NCBI GenBank assembly: GCA_040005555.1
Contig: JBDTYT010000083.1
Span: 1 to 7,034, forward strand
Reading direction: 5' to 3'
DNA: 7,034 bases
DNA from: JBDTYT01 sp040005555
GTDB lineage: Bacteria; Actinomycetota; UBA4738; HRBIN12
Every line of letters starts with the position of its first letter. Positions within the stretch are counted from its first letter, which is position 1. Of the stretch, positions 1 through 7,034 are shown one piece after another. The notes beneath the pieces were generated by a model. It did not search any database. It saw only the letters and a program-made list of their open reading frames with translations, and had not been told where the DNA came from. Position numbers and translations under genes: made by a program.

Positions 1-1299
<1,299 letters not shown>

Positions 1300-1311
1300 C
1301 CCCCGGCTCAT

Positions 1312-1317
1312 AGGAGG
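1312..1317 (+). promoter_or_regulatory. Shine-Dalgarno of arcC
   Basis: A perfect AGGAGG lies in the 28-bp gap after the upstream stop codon and 10 bases before the ATG at 1328. The spacing is slightly long, but this is the strongest ribosome binding site in the window. It supports the ATG at 1328 as the start. Confidence 0.7.
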
Positions 1318-1327
1318 CCTTCATCGA

Positions 1328-2266
1328 ATGGAACGCGTCGTAGTCGCCCTCGGCGGGAACGCGCTCCTTCGACGCGGGCAGGATGACACGTACGAGAACG
1401 CCTACCGTTCGGCCCGAGCCGCCGCTGAGAAGATCGCCGATATCGCCGCCGCGGGATGGGAGGTCGTGCTCACCCACGGCAACGGACCGCAAGTGGGCCG
1501 CATCCTGCTCCAGCAGGAGGCCGCCCGCGGATGGGTCCATCCGATGCCGCTCGACGTGTGCGGTGCCGAGAGCCAGGGCCAGATCGGCTACCTGCTGCAG
1601 GTCACGATCGGCGACGTGTTCTACGAGCGAGGCATGGAGCGTCCCGTCGCCACCGTGTTGACGCTCACGCGCGTTCGCTTAGACGACCCCGCCTTCAAGG
1701 AGCCGACGAAACCGATCGGGCCCTTCTACGAGGAGGACGAGGCGAACAAGCTCACCGAGGAACGCGGGTACGCGATGAGGCCGGATGCCCACGGAGGCTG
1801 GCGCCGCGTCGTGCCCTCACCGTCCCCGTACTCGATCGTGGAGGCACCGGTGATCCGCCAGCTCGTCGCCGACGGAGTCATCGTGATCGCCTCCGGAGGC
1901 GGCGGTGTGCCGGTCGTCGAGGACGGGCCTCGGTTGGTCGGTGTGGAAGGGGTGGTGGACAAGGACCTCGCCGCGGCGATCTTGGCGCGCGACGTCGAGG
2001 CTTCGGTACTGCTGATCCTCACCGACGTGAAGATGGTCCAGAAGGGGTTCGGGACCGATCACGCCGAGCCACTCGAGCGACTGACGCTCGCCGACGCGAC
2101 CCGGTTGCTCGGGGCGGGTGAGTTTGGGAGCGGGTCGATGGGTCCGAAGGTGCAAGCGGCGATCGGCTTCGTCGAGCGGGGGGGCCGACGCGCGGTGATC
2201 GGTGACCTCGACGACGCGGTGGCCGCGCTTGCCGGGCGGGCGGGGACCACGATCACCTCTTCCTAG
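1328..2266 (+). CDS. arcC: Carbamate kinase
   Basis: This cytosolic amino-acid kinase-fold enzyme interconverts ADP plus carbamoyl phosphate with ATP plus carbamate (ammonia and CO2). At 312 residues it has the normal family length. Motifs appear in order: ALGGNALL at 7-14, THGNGPQVG at 49-57, the glycine-rich GGGGVPV at 190-196, VDKDLAAAILA around 210-220 with the conserved lysine at 212, and GSMGPKVQAA at 269-278. All are intact, so it should be active. The start is set by the AGGAGG box. No arginine deiminase or ornithine carbamoyltransferase gene is in the window, so a classical arginine deiminase operon is not shown; the visible partner is the COG2403 protein upstream. In some archaea carbamate kinase-like enzymes run in the carbamoyl-phosphate-forming direction, and that remains possible here. 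It ends 32 bp before the next gene. Confidence 0.95.
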   Translation: MERVVVALGGNALLRRGQDDTYENAYRSARAAAEKIADIAAAGWEVVLTHGNGPQVGRILLQQEAARGWVHPMPLDVCGAESQGQIGYLLQVTIGDVFYERGMERPVATVLTLTRVRLDDPAFKEPTKPIGPFYEEDEANKLTEERGYAMRPDAHGGWRRVVPSPSPYSIVEAPVIRQLVADGVIVIASGGGGVPVVEDGPRLVGVEGVVDKDLAAAILARDVEASVLLILTDVKMVQKGFGTDHAEPLERLTLADATRLLGAGEFGSGSMGPKVQAAIGFVERGGRRAVIGDLDDAVAALAGRAGTTITSS

Positions 2267-2286
2267 GACGGCAGACGTCACCCACG

Positions 2287-2292
2287 TAGGCT
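2287..2292 (+). promoter_or_regulatory. Candidate leaderless -10 box for the EEP hydrolase
   Basis: TAGGCT (TAnnnT) ends exactly 6 bases before the GTG at 2299. A transcript from it would begin at or next to the start codon, giving a leaderless mRNA. No Shine-Dalgarno is seen in front of this GTG, which agrees. I see no good -35 box. Confidence 0.5.
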
Positions 2293-2298
2293 CGCTCG

Positions 2299-2994
2299 GT
2301 GCAGCTGCGGGTGCTCGTCTACAACGTCCATGGGTTCCGAGAGGGCGGCGTCGCCCGGGTGGTCGAGCACGTCCGGCCGGACGTGGCGTTGCTGAACGAG
2401 ACCGGCAGCCGCCGCTCGCTCCGACACTTCGCGAAGGGGGTGCACATGCAGGCCGCCTCCGACCCATGGTCCCCGCTCGCGCGCCGGGTCAAGGATGCCG
2501 TGCTCGTGCGCTCGCCGTGGCGGATCCTCGAGCACCGGCAGCACCGGTTCTTCGGCACCGATCGGATGTACCCACGCGGGGTCCTGCTCGCCCACGTCGG
2601 TCGTGCCGGCGAGCGCGCGTGGGTGGCGAGCATGCACCTCGGCCTGCGGCCGGTCGACCGCCTCGCGAACGCGAAGGAACTGGCCGCCCTTGTGCGCGCC
2701 GTCGGTGAACCCGTCGTCATCGGGGGCGACTGCAACGAGCCGCCGGATGGGCGAGCGATCGGGTTCCTGTCCGAGAGGTTCTGGGACGCATGGCTGCTCG
2801 GCGGCGACGTCTCGGGCGAGACGTTTCCGGCGAGCGATCCCATCGCCCGGATCGACTATCTCTTCGTGTCCGAGGGCGTCCGCGTGGAGCGGGTGTTCGT
2901 GCCCGGGGGCGAGCTCGTCCGGGCCGCCTCGGATCACCGTCCGGTGATAGCCGAGCTCACGCTGCCGGAGCGGCGAGCTCCCGAGCGAACCTGA
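2299..2994 (+). CDS. Endonuclease/exonuclease/phosphatase (EEP) family hydrolase
   Basis: The 231-residue protein shows the metal-dependent EEP (DNase I/exonuclease III-like) fold motifs in order: YNVHGFR at 8-14, the metal-binding glutamate in LLNET (E34), HLGL with H113, GGDCNEPP with D144 and N146, RIDYLF with D186, and ASDHRP with the catalytic histidine H213. All key acidic and histidine positions are present, so a Mg-dependent phosphodiesterase or phosphatase activity is expected. Members cut DNA, RNA, phosphoinositides or sphingomyelin, and the substrate cannot be told from sequence. GDCN replaces the more usual GDFN. The GTG start is chosen because the LRVLVYNVHG strand follows at once, as is normal at the N-terminus of this family, and because a -10 box lies 6 bases upstream. 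No signal peptide or membrane segment is visible. Its 3' end overlaps the convergent alpha/beta hydrolase gene by 38 bp. Confidence 0.88.
   Translation: MQLRVLVYNVHGFREGGVARVVEHVRPDVALLNETGSRRSLRHFAKGVHMQAASDPWSPLARRVKDAVLVRSPWRILEHRQHRFFGTDRMYPRGVLLAHVGRAGERAWVASMHLGLRPVDRLANAKELAALVRAVGEPVVIGGDCNEPPDGRAIGFLSERFWDAWLLGGDVSGETFPASDPIARIDYLFVSEGVRVERVFVPGGELVRAASDHRPVIAELTLPERRAPERT
2953..2980. terminator. Bulged inverted repeat in the convergent gene overlap, possible bidirectional terminator
   Basis: GAGCTC at 2953-2958 can pair with GAGCTC at 2975-2980, and inside it GCCG (2964-2967) pairs with CGGC (2971-2974) around a GAG loop. A five-base bulge (2959-2963) separates the two stems. It sits exactly where the two convergent genes overlap. 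There is no U-tract on either side, so an intrinsic terminator is only a possibility, and chance structure in GC-rich coding DNA is a real alternative. Confidence 0.22.
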
Positions 2995-3718
2995 GGACGC
3001 GCTCGCGCACCATCGGCGCGTCGTTGTCGAGGGTGATCACGTGATAGGAGTCCGGGCACTCGATCAGCTCCTTGTGCGCCGAGCCGAGCGCATCGAACAC
3101 CCGCCGCGGGTTCGACGCGGGGATCGTGTGGTCGGCGCCGGGCGCGAACACCAGCGCCGGCGCGCGGACCCGGGCGAGCTCCGCGCGGGCGCGCTTCATC
3201 AGCGCGGCCATCGTCACGATCCCCGGCACCGGCAACCGGTCGTACGCGAGCTCGTCCTGCCCCGGCTTCTTGATGTCTCCTTCGTTGAACCCTTTGATGT
3301 TGCGCAGGAACCACCGTCCGATCGGGATCAACACGTGGCGAGGGTCGAACACGTACGGGCTGCAGAGCACGAGACCGTCGACCGCGTCGGGCCGCGAGGC
3401 CGCGAGATGCACGGCGAGCGATGCGGCCATCGACTGCCCGAACACCACCGCGGTCGAGCACCCGACGCGGAGCTCGGTGAGGGCCCCGTCGACCTCCCGG
3501 AACCATTCCGTCCACGGACGACGACGCAGGTCCTCGACCGTCGTCCCGTGTCCGGGGAGCCGCACCCCGATGACGGACACGCCCTGCTCGGCGAACCAGG
3601 TGCCCATCGGGCGCATCGATGCGGGGGAGCCCGTGAACCCGTGCACCATCACGATCCCGATCGGACCGCCCCTGAATCGGAACGGCTCGCAACCCGGTCG
3701 GATGGCTGGGAAGCTCAC
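2957..3718 (-). CDS. Alpha/beta hydrolase, carboxylesterase / monoacylglycerol lipase type
   Basis: The 253-residue serine hydrolase resembles the Est30-like carboxylesterase group (about 250 residues), which cleaves short- to medium-chain esters. The oxyanion-hole motif HGFTGSP lies at 26-32, and RLPGHG, typical of this group, at 53-58. The nucleophile elbow is GQSMA with Ser96, the acid is Asp196 in GADHTIP, and the base is His226 in DSYHVITLDND. The triad is thus complete, but the elbow ends in Ala where Gly is usual (GxSxG). The GTG at 3718 is chosen because the preceding small gene stops only 7 bases upstream and the next residues (PGCEPF...) match the family's short N-terminus. No strong Shine-Dalgarno is present, so translation may be coupled to the upstream small gene. 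No signal peptide is visible, so it is probably cytosolic. The 3' end overlaps the EEP gene. Confidence 0.9.
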   Translation of the reverse strand: MSFPAIRPGCEPFRFRGGPIGIVMVHGFTGSPASMRPMGTWFAEQGVSVIGVRLPGHGTTVEDLRRRPWTEWFREVDGALTELRVGCSTAVVFGQSMAASLAVHLAASRPDAVDGLVLCSPYVFDPRHVLIPIGRWFLRNIKGFNEGDIKKPGQDELAYDRLPVPGIVTMAALMKRARAELARVRAPALVFAPGADHTIPASNPRRVFDALGSAHKELIECPDSYHVITLDNDAPMVRERVLRFARELAAPAA

Positions 3719-3725
3719 GCTCGGA

Positions 3726-3869
3726 TCAAGAGGTGCCGGAACGGCGTCGCCTGCCGGGATTCACGAAGAGCTGGGCGACGATATACACGAAGACGAGCCC
3801 CACGAGCCCCACGAGCCCCACGAGCACCGTCACGAAGAACCACTCCAGGAAACCCCACGACGCGGTCAT
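3726..3869 (-). CDS. Small single-pass membrane protein, 47 residues, unknown function
   Basis: Not recognised. The ATG at 3869 has a GGAG four bases upstream and a TAGGCT box just beyond. The product has a short N-terminus (MTASWGFLEW), then one hydrophobic segment from about residue 11 to 36, then a basic tail with RRRR at 40-43. By the positive-inside rule this suggests N-out/C-in topology. Inside the membrane segment a Val-Gly-Leu tripeptide is repeated three times (VGLVGLVGL, residues 17-25), placing Gly at 18, 21 and 24 and encoded by a 9-bp tandem DNA repeat. It stops 7 bases before the alpha/beta hydrolase start and is probably its operon partner. It could be a small regulatory or anchoring peptide. 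Its reality rests on the start signals, tight spacing and clear membrane-protein composition. Confidence 0.6.
   Translation of the reverse strand: MTASWGFLEWFFVTVLVGLVGLVGLVFVYIVAQLFVNPGRRRRSGTS
3793..3828. repeat. 9-bp tandem repeat, four copies (last with one mismatch)
   Basis: The unit ACGAGCCCC occurs three times perfectly (3793-3801, 3802-3810, 3811-3819) and a fourth time as ACGAGCACC (3820-3828). On the minus strand it encodes the Val-Gly-Leu repeats of the small membrane protein. Because the unit is a multiple of three, gain or loss of a copy would keep the frame and lengthen or shorten the membrane segment by three residues. Confidence 0.9.
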
Positions 3870-3873
3870 CGTG

Positions 3874-3883
3874 CTCCAGCCTA
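3874..3883 (-). promoter_or_regulatory. -10-like box and GGAG ribosome site for the small membrane protein gene
   Basis: Read on the minus strand, TAGGCT (3878-3883) is followed directly by GGAG (3874-3877), then four bases, then the ATG at 3869. The box is identical to the one before the EEP gene but 8 rather than 6 bases from the start codon. Whether GGAG acts in translation depends on where transcription begins. No -35 hexamer is seen at normal distance. Confidence 0.4.
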
Positions 3884-3971
3884 GCGCCGATGGCGAGCTC
3901 GAGCCCGGGCGATTCAAGGGTGGCCCCCAGCCGGCCGACAAGGAAGAGGCAGGTCGGGAGCCTCGGCCGCT

Positions 3972-3979
3972 GGAGAGGA
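3972..3979 (+). promoter_or_regulatory. Shine-Dalgarno of the 68-residue small gene
   Basis: GGAGAGGA lies 6 bases before the ATG at 3986, which is ideal spacing. It is the main reason to call this short frame a gene and to choose this start rather than a much longer upstream extension antisense to the hydrolase. Confidence 0.6.
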
Positions 3980-3985
3980 TCGCAG

Positions 3986-4192
3986 ATGAGCGTGAGTCAG
4001 CACGAACGGCGGGACGAAAAGCGGGACGACAAGCGAGACGAGGAGTCACGCGACGCGCTCGCGTACGAGGAGAATTGGTACCGAGTCCTGAAGGCCCTCT
4101 CGCTCGGCGAAGCGATCGAACTCGGCGAGGTCCCCGATGCGGAGATCGCCGAGCTGACCTTCGACCCCGAGGTGATCCACCGGATCGCATAG
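3986..4192 (+). CDS. Small charged protein of unknown function, 68 residues
   Basis: Not recognised. The N-terminal third is extremely charged: residues 9-20 read RDEK RDDK RDEE, three imperfect copies of a four-residue unit. The rest (about 26-68) looks like a small folded helical domain, with ENWYRVLKALSLGEAIELGEV followed by PDAEIAELTFDPEVIHRIA. No membrane segment, signal peptide or cysteine pair is present, so a soluble cytosolic protein is likely. The start has a well-placed Shine-Dalgarno. It is followed by a 92-bp gap with its own promoter-like box before phosphofructokinase, so the two need not be co-transcribed. A charged linker plus a short helical module could suit an adaptor or a nucleic-acid-associated role, but nothing in the sequence proves this. 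Confidence 0.65.
   Translation: MSVSQHERRDEKRDDKRDEESRDALAYEENWYRVLKALSLGEAIELGEVPDAEIAELTFDPEVIHRIA
4010..4045 (+). repeat. Imperfect 12-bp tandem repeat, three copies, in frame
   Basis: CGGGACGAAAAG (4010-4021), CGGGACGACAAG (4022-4033) and CGAGACGAGGAG (4034-4045) follow each other without gap and encode RDEK, RDDK and RDEE. The first two differ at one base and the third diverges further, which suggests duplication followed by drift within the charged N-terminus of the small gene. Confidence 0.75.
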
Positions 4193-4224
4193 ACGTATCG
4201 GGCCTCCGGGCGACACGCGCGGCC

Positions 4225-4230
4225 TACAAT
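4225..4230 (+). promoter_or_regulatory. Candidate -10 box upstream of phosphofructokinase
   Basis: TACAAT matches the sigma-70 family -10 consensus TATAAT at five of six positions and stands out in a GC-rich gap. Transcription would begin around 4237, just before the 4239-4258 hairpin, leaving a leader of roughly 48 bases. No convincing -35 hexamer was found 16-19 bases upstream. Confidence 0.5.
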
Positions 4231-4238
4231 CGACGCGC

Positions 4239-4258
4239 CCGGCTCCGCTCGGAGCCGG
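4239..4258 (+). promoter_or_regulatory. Perfect 8-bp hairpin in the phosphofructokinase leader
   Basis: CCGGCTCC (4239-4246) and GGAGCCGG (4251-4258) are exact reverse complements around a GCTC loop. The hairpin would lie at the very 5' end of a transcript begun from the TACAAT box, 16 bases before the Shine-Dalgarno. It could protect the 5' end, act as a protein site, or close off read-through from the upstream small gene. There is no U-tract, so a standard intrinsic terminator is not supported. Confidence 0.5.
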
Positions 4259-4274
4259 AACGGCCTGGGATCTC

Positions 4275-4280
4275 AAGGGG
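4275..4280 (+). promoter_or_regulatory. Shine-Dalgarno of phosphofructokinase
   Basis: AAGGGG ends four bases before the GTG at 4285. It is close but usable, and fixes the start at 4285 rather than at the far upstream in-frame codons. Confidence 0.5.
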
Positions 4281-4284
4281 TGCG

Positions 4285-5316
<1,032 letters not shown>

Positions 5317-5345
5317 CCGCCGGCCACGGCTCCCGAGGGCGCCCA

Positions 5346-5351
5346 TATACT
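5346..5351 (+). promoter_or_regulatory. Leaderless -10 box for threonine aldolase
   Basis: TATACT matches the -10 consensus at five of six positions and ends exactly 6 bases before the GTG at 5358. No Shine-Dalgarno precedes this GTG. The geometry is that of a leaderless transcript starting at or beside the start codon, and the same spacing is seen before the EEP gene at 2299. Confidence 0.65.
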
Positions 5352-5357
5352 CGCACC

Positions 5358-6413
5358 GTGGACCCACACGTCGACCTGCGCTCCGACACCGTCACGAAGC
5401 CATCTGCCGCGATGCGCGCGGCCATGGCGAGGGCGGAGGTCGGGGACGATTGGTACGGCGATGATCCCACCGTGAACCAGCTGCAGGAGCGCGCCGCGCA
5501 GGTCACCGGCACCGAGGCGGCCATCTACGTGCCCACGGGGACCATGGCGAACCAGATCGGGCTTCGCCTCCACGTGTCCGGCGCCGGGCACCTGGTCGCC
5601 GCCGAGTCCGGGGCTCACGTCGCGTCGACCGAGGTGATGACGTCCGCCGTGTTGTCGGGGATCTCGACCCGGACCGCGCTCGGGCCGAGTGGCTGGCTCA
5701 CGGCCGAGCTGGTCGTCGAACTGCTCACGCCCGACACCGCGTACGACGTCGAGGTCGTCGACCTCCTAGCCGTGGAGAACACCGCGGGCCATGCGGGCGG
5801 CACCATCATGCCGGCGGACGAGCTCCGCCGGATCCGCAAGGTCGCTCAGGAGGCGGGTGTGCCCGTGCATCTGGACGGAGCGCGCATCTTCAACGCGGCG
5901 GCCGCGACCGGGATGGATGTCTCGGAGTGGACGGGCGAGGTGGACACGATGATGTTCTGCGTCTCGAAGGGCCTCGGCGCGCCGATCGGCTCGCTCCTCT
6001 GCGGGCCCGCCGAGATGATGCGCGAGGCACGACGGCTGAAGATCTTGTTCGGGGGTGCGTGGCGGCAGGCGGGGATCATGGCCGCGGCCGGGCTCGTCGC
6101 CCTCGAGGAGGGGCCCGGCCGGCTGCACGAGGACCACACCCGCGCGCGACGACTGGCGGAAGGTCTCGTGGAGGACTTCCCGGGTTCGGTGGACCTCGAT
6201 CGGGTTGAAACGAACATGGTCCTCGTCGACACCGAGCCAATGGGTCTCGAGCCGCTCGAGGCCATCGACCGGCTGAAGGAGAAGGGCGTGGGCTGCACGA
6301 TCGTGTCCCCGAAGGTACGGATGGTCACCCACCTCGACATCTCGGATCAAGACATCGACACGGCGCTCGCCGCCTGGCGGTCGGTCGCGCGCGCGGTGAG
6401 GAGGCATCCATGA
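5358..6413 (+). CDS. ltaE: Low-specificity L-threonine aldolase (PLP-dependent)
   Basis: The fold-type I pyridoxal-phosphate enzyme cleaves L-threonine and L-allo-threonine to glycine and acetaldehyde. It is 351 residues, near the family's usual 330-350. Visible signatures are DLRSDTVTKP at 6-15, VGDDWYGDDPTVN at 28-40, PTGTMANQ for cofactor phosphate binding, H87 with E92 at the ring-stacking His site, HLDGAR at 171-176 (Asp173 contacts the PLP nitrogen), SKGLGAPIGS with the Schiff-base lysine Lys204, and GGAWRQAG. Trp32 takes the place of the usual Val in VGDDVYG. The GTG start is chosen because DLRSDTVT follows at once and a -10 box sits 6 bases upstream; an in-frame extension into the phosphofructokinase gene has no such support. 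The stop overlaps the next gene's start as ATGA. Related aldolases acting on other beta-hydroxy amino acids cannot be excluded. Confidence 0.93.
   Translation: MDPHVDLRSDTVTKPSAAMRAAMARAEVGDDWYGDDPTVNQLQERAAQVTGTEAAIYVPTGTMANQIGLRLHVSGAGHLVAAESGAHVASTEVMTSAVLSGISTRTALGPSGWLTAELVVELLTPDTAYDVEVVDLLAVENTAGHAGGTIMPADELRRIRKVAQEAGVPVHLDGARIFNAAAATGMDVSEWTGEVDTMMFCVSKGLGAPIGSLLCGPAEMMREARRLKILFGGAWRQAGIMAAAGLVALEEGPGRLHEDHTRARRLAEGLVEDFPGSVDLDRVETNMVLVDTEPMGLEPLEAIDRLKEKGVGCTIVSPKVRMVTHLDISDQDIDTALAAWRSVARAVRRHP
6398..6404 (+). promoter_or_regulatory. Shine-Dalgarno of the sulfite oxidase-like gene, inside ltaE
   Basis: GAGGAGG in the last codons of the aldolase gene lies 5 bases before the ATG at 6410. 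With the ATGA stop/start overlap it indicates translational coupling of the two genes. Confidence 0.7.
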
Positions 6414-7033
6414 AGCTGTTCGGCCCGCGCTACCCCGAGGACGTGGCCAAGCGCGTGCCACCCGGGCAGCGCTTGGTGAAGACCTGGCCCGTGCTGCACT
6501 ACGGCCCGATCCCGAAGTTCGACGGGGCGAACTGGGACCTCGAGATCTCCGGGCTCGTCGACAACCCGTTCCGGCTCACCTACGACGAGCTGAAGGCCCT
6601 CGGTCCCAAGGACGTGCAGGCGGACATGCATTGCGTCACGGGGTGGTCGACGCTGGACAACACGTGGACGGGCGTCCCCTTCCGGGTCCTGGCAGAGCGG
6701 GCGGGCGTGCAACCCGAGGCGAAGTGGGTCATCGCGCTCTGCGAGTACAGCTACACGTCGGACCTCTCGCTCGAGGCGATGATGCAGGACGACGTGCTCG
6801 TGGCCTGGGCGCACGACGGGCAGGATCTCAGCGCCGAGCACGGGTATCCGCTTCGACTCGTGGTGCCACAGCGCTACGCGTGGAAGAGCGCGAAGTGGCT
6901 GACGGGTCTCGAGTTCGCGGCGCACAACAAGCGGGGCTTCTGGGAGGTCCGCGGGTACCACATCCACGCCGACCCCTGGGCCGAAGAGCGATACAGCTAC
7001 CAAGAAGGTCCTCGCGCTGAGATGCAGCCGTAG
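6410..7033 (+). CDS. Sulfite oxidase-like molybdopterin-dependent oxidoreductase
   Basis: The 207-residue protein is the single-domain, COG2041-type oxidoreductase with the sulfite oxidase molybdopterin fold. The N-terminal run PPGQRLVKTWPVLHYGPIP (17-35) is characteristic of the small prokaryotic subgroup. WDLEISGLVDNP follows at 42-53, then DMHCVTGWS with the molybdenum-ligating cysteine Cys75, and later YPLRLVVPQRYAWKSAKWLTGLEF. The full fold is present and the gene ends one base before the window edge with TAG. No twin-arginine signal or membrane segment is visible, unlike exported YedY/MsrP or periplasmic sulfite dehydrogenases, so it is probably cytosolic. No haem domain or dimerisation domain is attached, and the electron acceptor and substrate are unknown. 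It overlaps the aldolase gene by 4 bases and is co-transcribed with it. Confidence 0.9.
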   Translation: MKLFGPRYPEDVAKRVPPGQRLVKTWPVLHYGPIPKFDGANWDLEISGLVDNPFRLTYDELKALGPKDVQADMHCVTGWSTLDNTWTGVPFRVLAERAGVQPEAKWVIALCEYSYTSDLSLEAMMQDDVLVAWAHDGQDLSAEHGYPLRLVVPQRYAWKSAKWLTGLEFAAHNKRGFWEVRGYHIHADPWAEERYSYQEGPRAEMQP

Positions 7034-7034
7034 C

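Larger units (their letters stand above)
3870..3985. other. Divergent intergenic region
   Basis: This 116-bp region separates the minus-strand small membrane protein/hydrolase unit from the plus-strand 68-residue gene, so it should carry promoters in both directions. Apart from the minus-strand -10-like box and the plus-strand Shine-Dalgarno, I see no clear -35/-10 pair for the plus strand and no operator palindrome that stands out. Confidence 0.6.

Noticed and set aside
3793..3828. Short direct repeats as a CRISPR array or protein-binding iterons
   Set aside because: The units are 9 bp, abut without spacers, lie inside a coding frame and match its codon phase.
3041..3985. In-frame upstream extension of the 68-residue plus-strand gene
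   Set aside because: The extension is antisense to the alpha/beta hydrolase, low in complexity, and the ATG at 3986 has an ideal Shine-Dalgarno.
3733..4284. In-frame upstream extension of phosphofructokinase
   Set aside because: It would run through the 68-residue gene and the small membrane protein region. The conserved phosphofructokinase N-terminus begins right after the GTG at 4285.
4193..4284. Riboswitch or T-box in the phosphofructokinase leader
   Set aside because: The predicted leader is only about 48 bases with one simple hairpin, too small and without conserved motifs of any riboswitch class I know.
6347..7003. 218-codon minus-strand open frame opposite the molybdoenzyme
   Set aside because: No family motif is present, and the opposite strand encodes an intact sulfite oxidase-like protein.

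Overview
The window looks like a piece of ordinary chromosome from a high-GC bacterium, most likely a member of the Actinomycetota. By eye G+C is near or above two thirds. GTG starts are common (four of the eight genes whose start is visible). Several genes carry a TAnnnT -10 box almost touching the start codon, as in leaderless actinobacterial transcripts. The phosphofructokinase belongs to the actinobacterial (group III) type. I cannot name a genus; an uncultivated deep-branching actinobacterial lineage would fit. No mobile element, phage gene, tRNA, rRNA or CRISPR array was seen, and no stretch over 300 bases lacks a gene.

Layout. (1) 1-2266, plus strand: the 3' nearly complete part of a COG2403-type P-loop protein (cyclic 2,3-diphosphoglycerate synthetase-like), then, 28 bp on, carbamate kinase (arcC). 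These form an apparent operon. (2) 2299-2994, plus: an endonuclease/exonuclease/phosphatase (EEP) fold hydrolase with its own leaderless-type promoter. It converges on, and overlaps by 38 bp, an alpha/beta hydrolase on the minus strand (2957-3718). (3) The minus-strand hydrolase is preceded by a 47-residue single-pass membrane protein (3726-3869), which forms a two-gene minus-strand unit with it. (4) From the divergent intergenic region (3870-3985) a 68-residue charged small protein of unknown function is read on the plus strand (3986-4192). (5) A 92-bp gap with a -10 box, a perfect 8-bp hairpin and a Shine-Dalgarno precedes 6-phosphofructokinase (4285-5316). (6) A leaderless-type promoter then drives a low-specificity threonine aldolase (5358-6413), overlapping by ATGA a sulfite oxidase-like molybdopterin oxidoreductase (6410-7033).

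Most of the content is housekeeping or accessory metabolism: carbamoyl phosphate/ATP turnover, glycolysis, beta-hydroxy amino acid cleavage, ester hydrolysis and a molybdoenzyme. The parts least explained by known biology are the COG2403-arcC pair and the two small genes around 3726-4192, each of which contains an in-frame tandem repeat. The recurring start-proximal -10 boxes and the hairpin in the phosphofructokinase leader are the main regulatory observations. I do not see convincing evidence for an entirely new defence or mobile system here.
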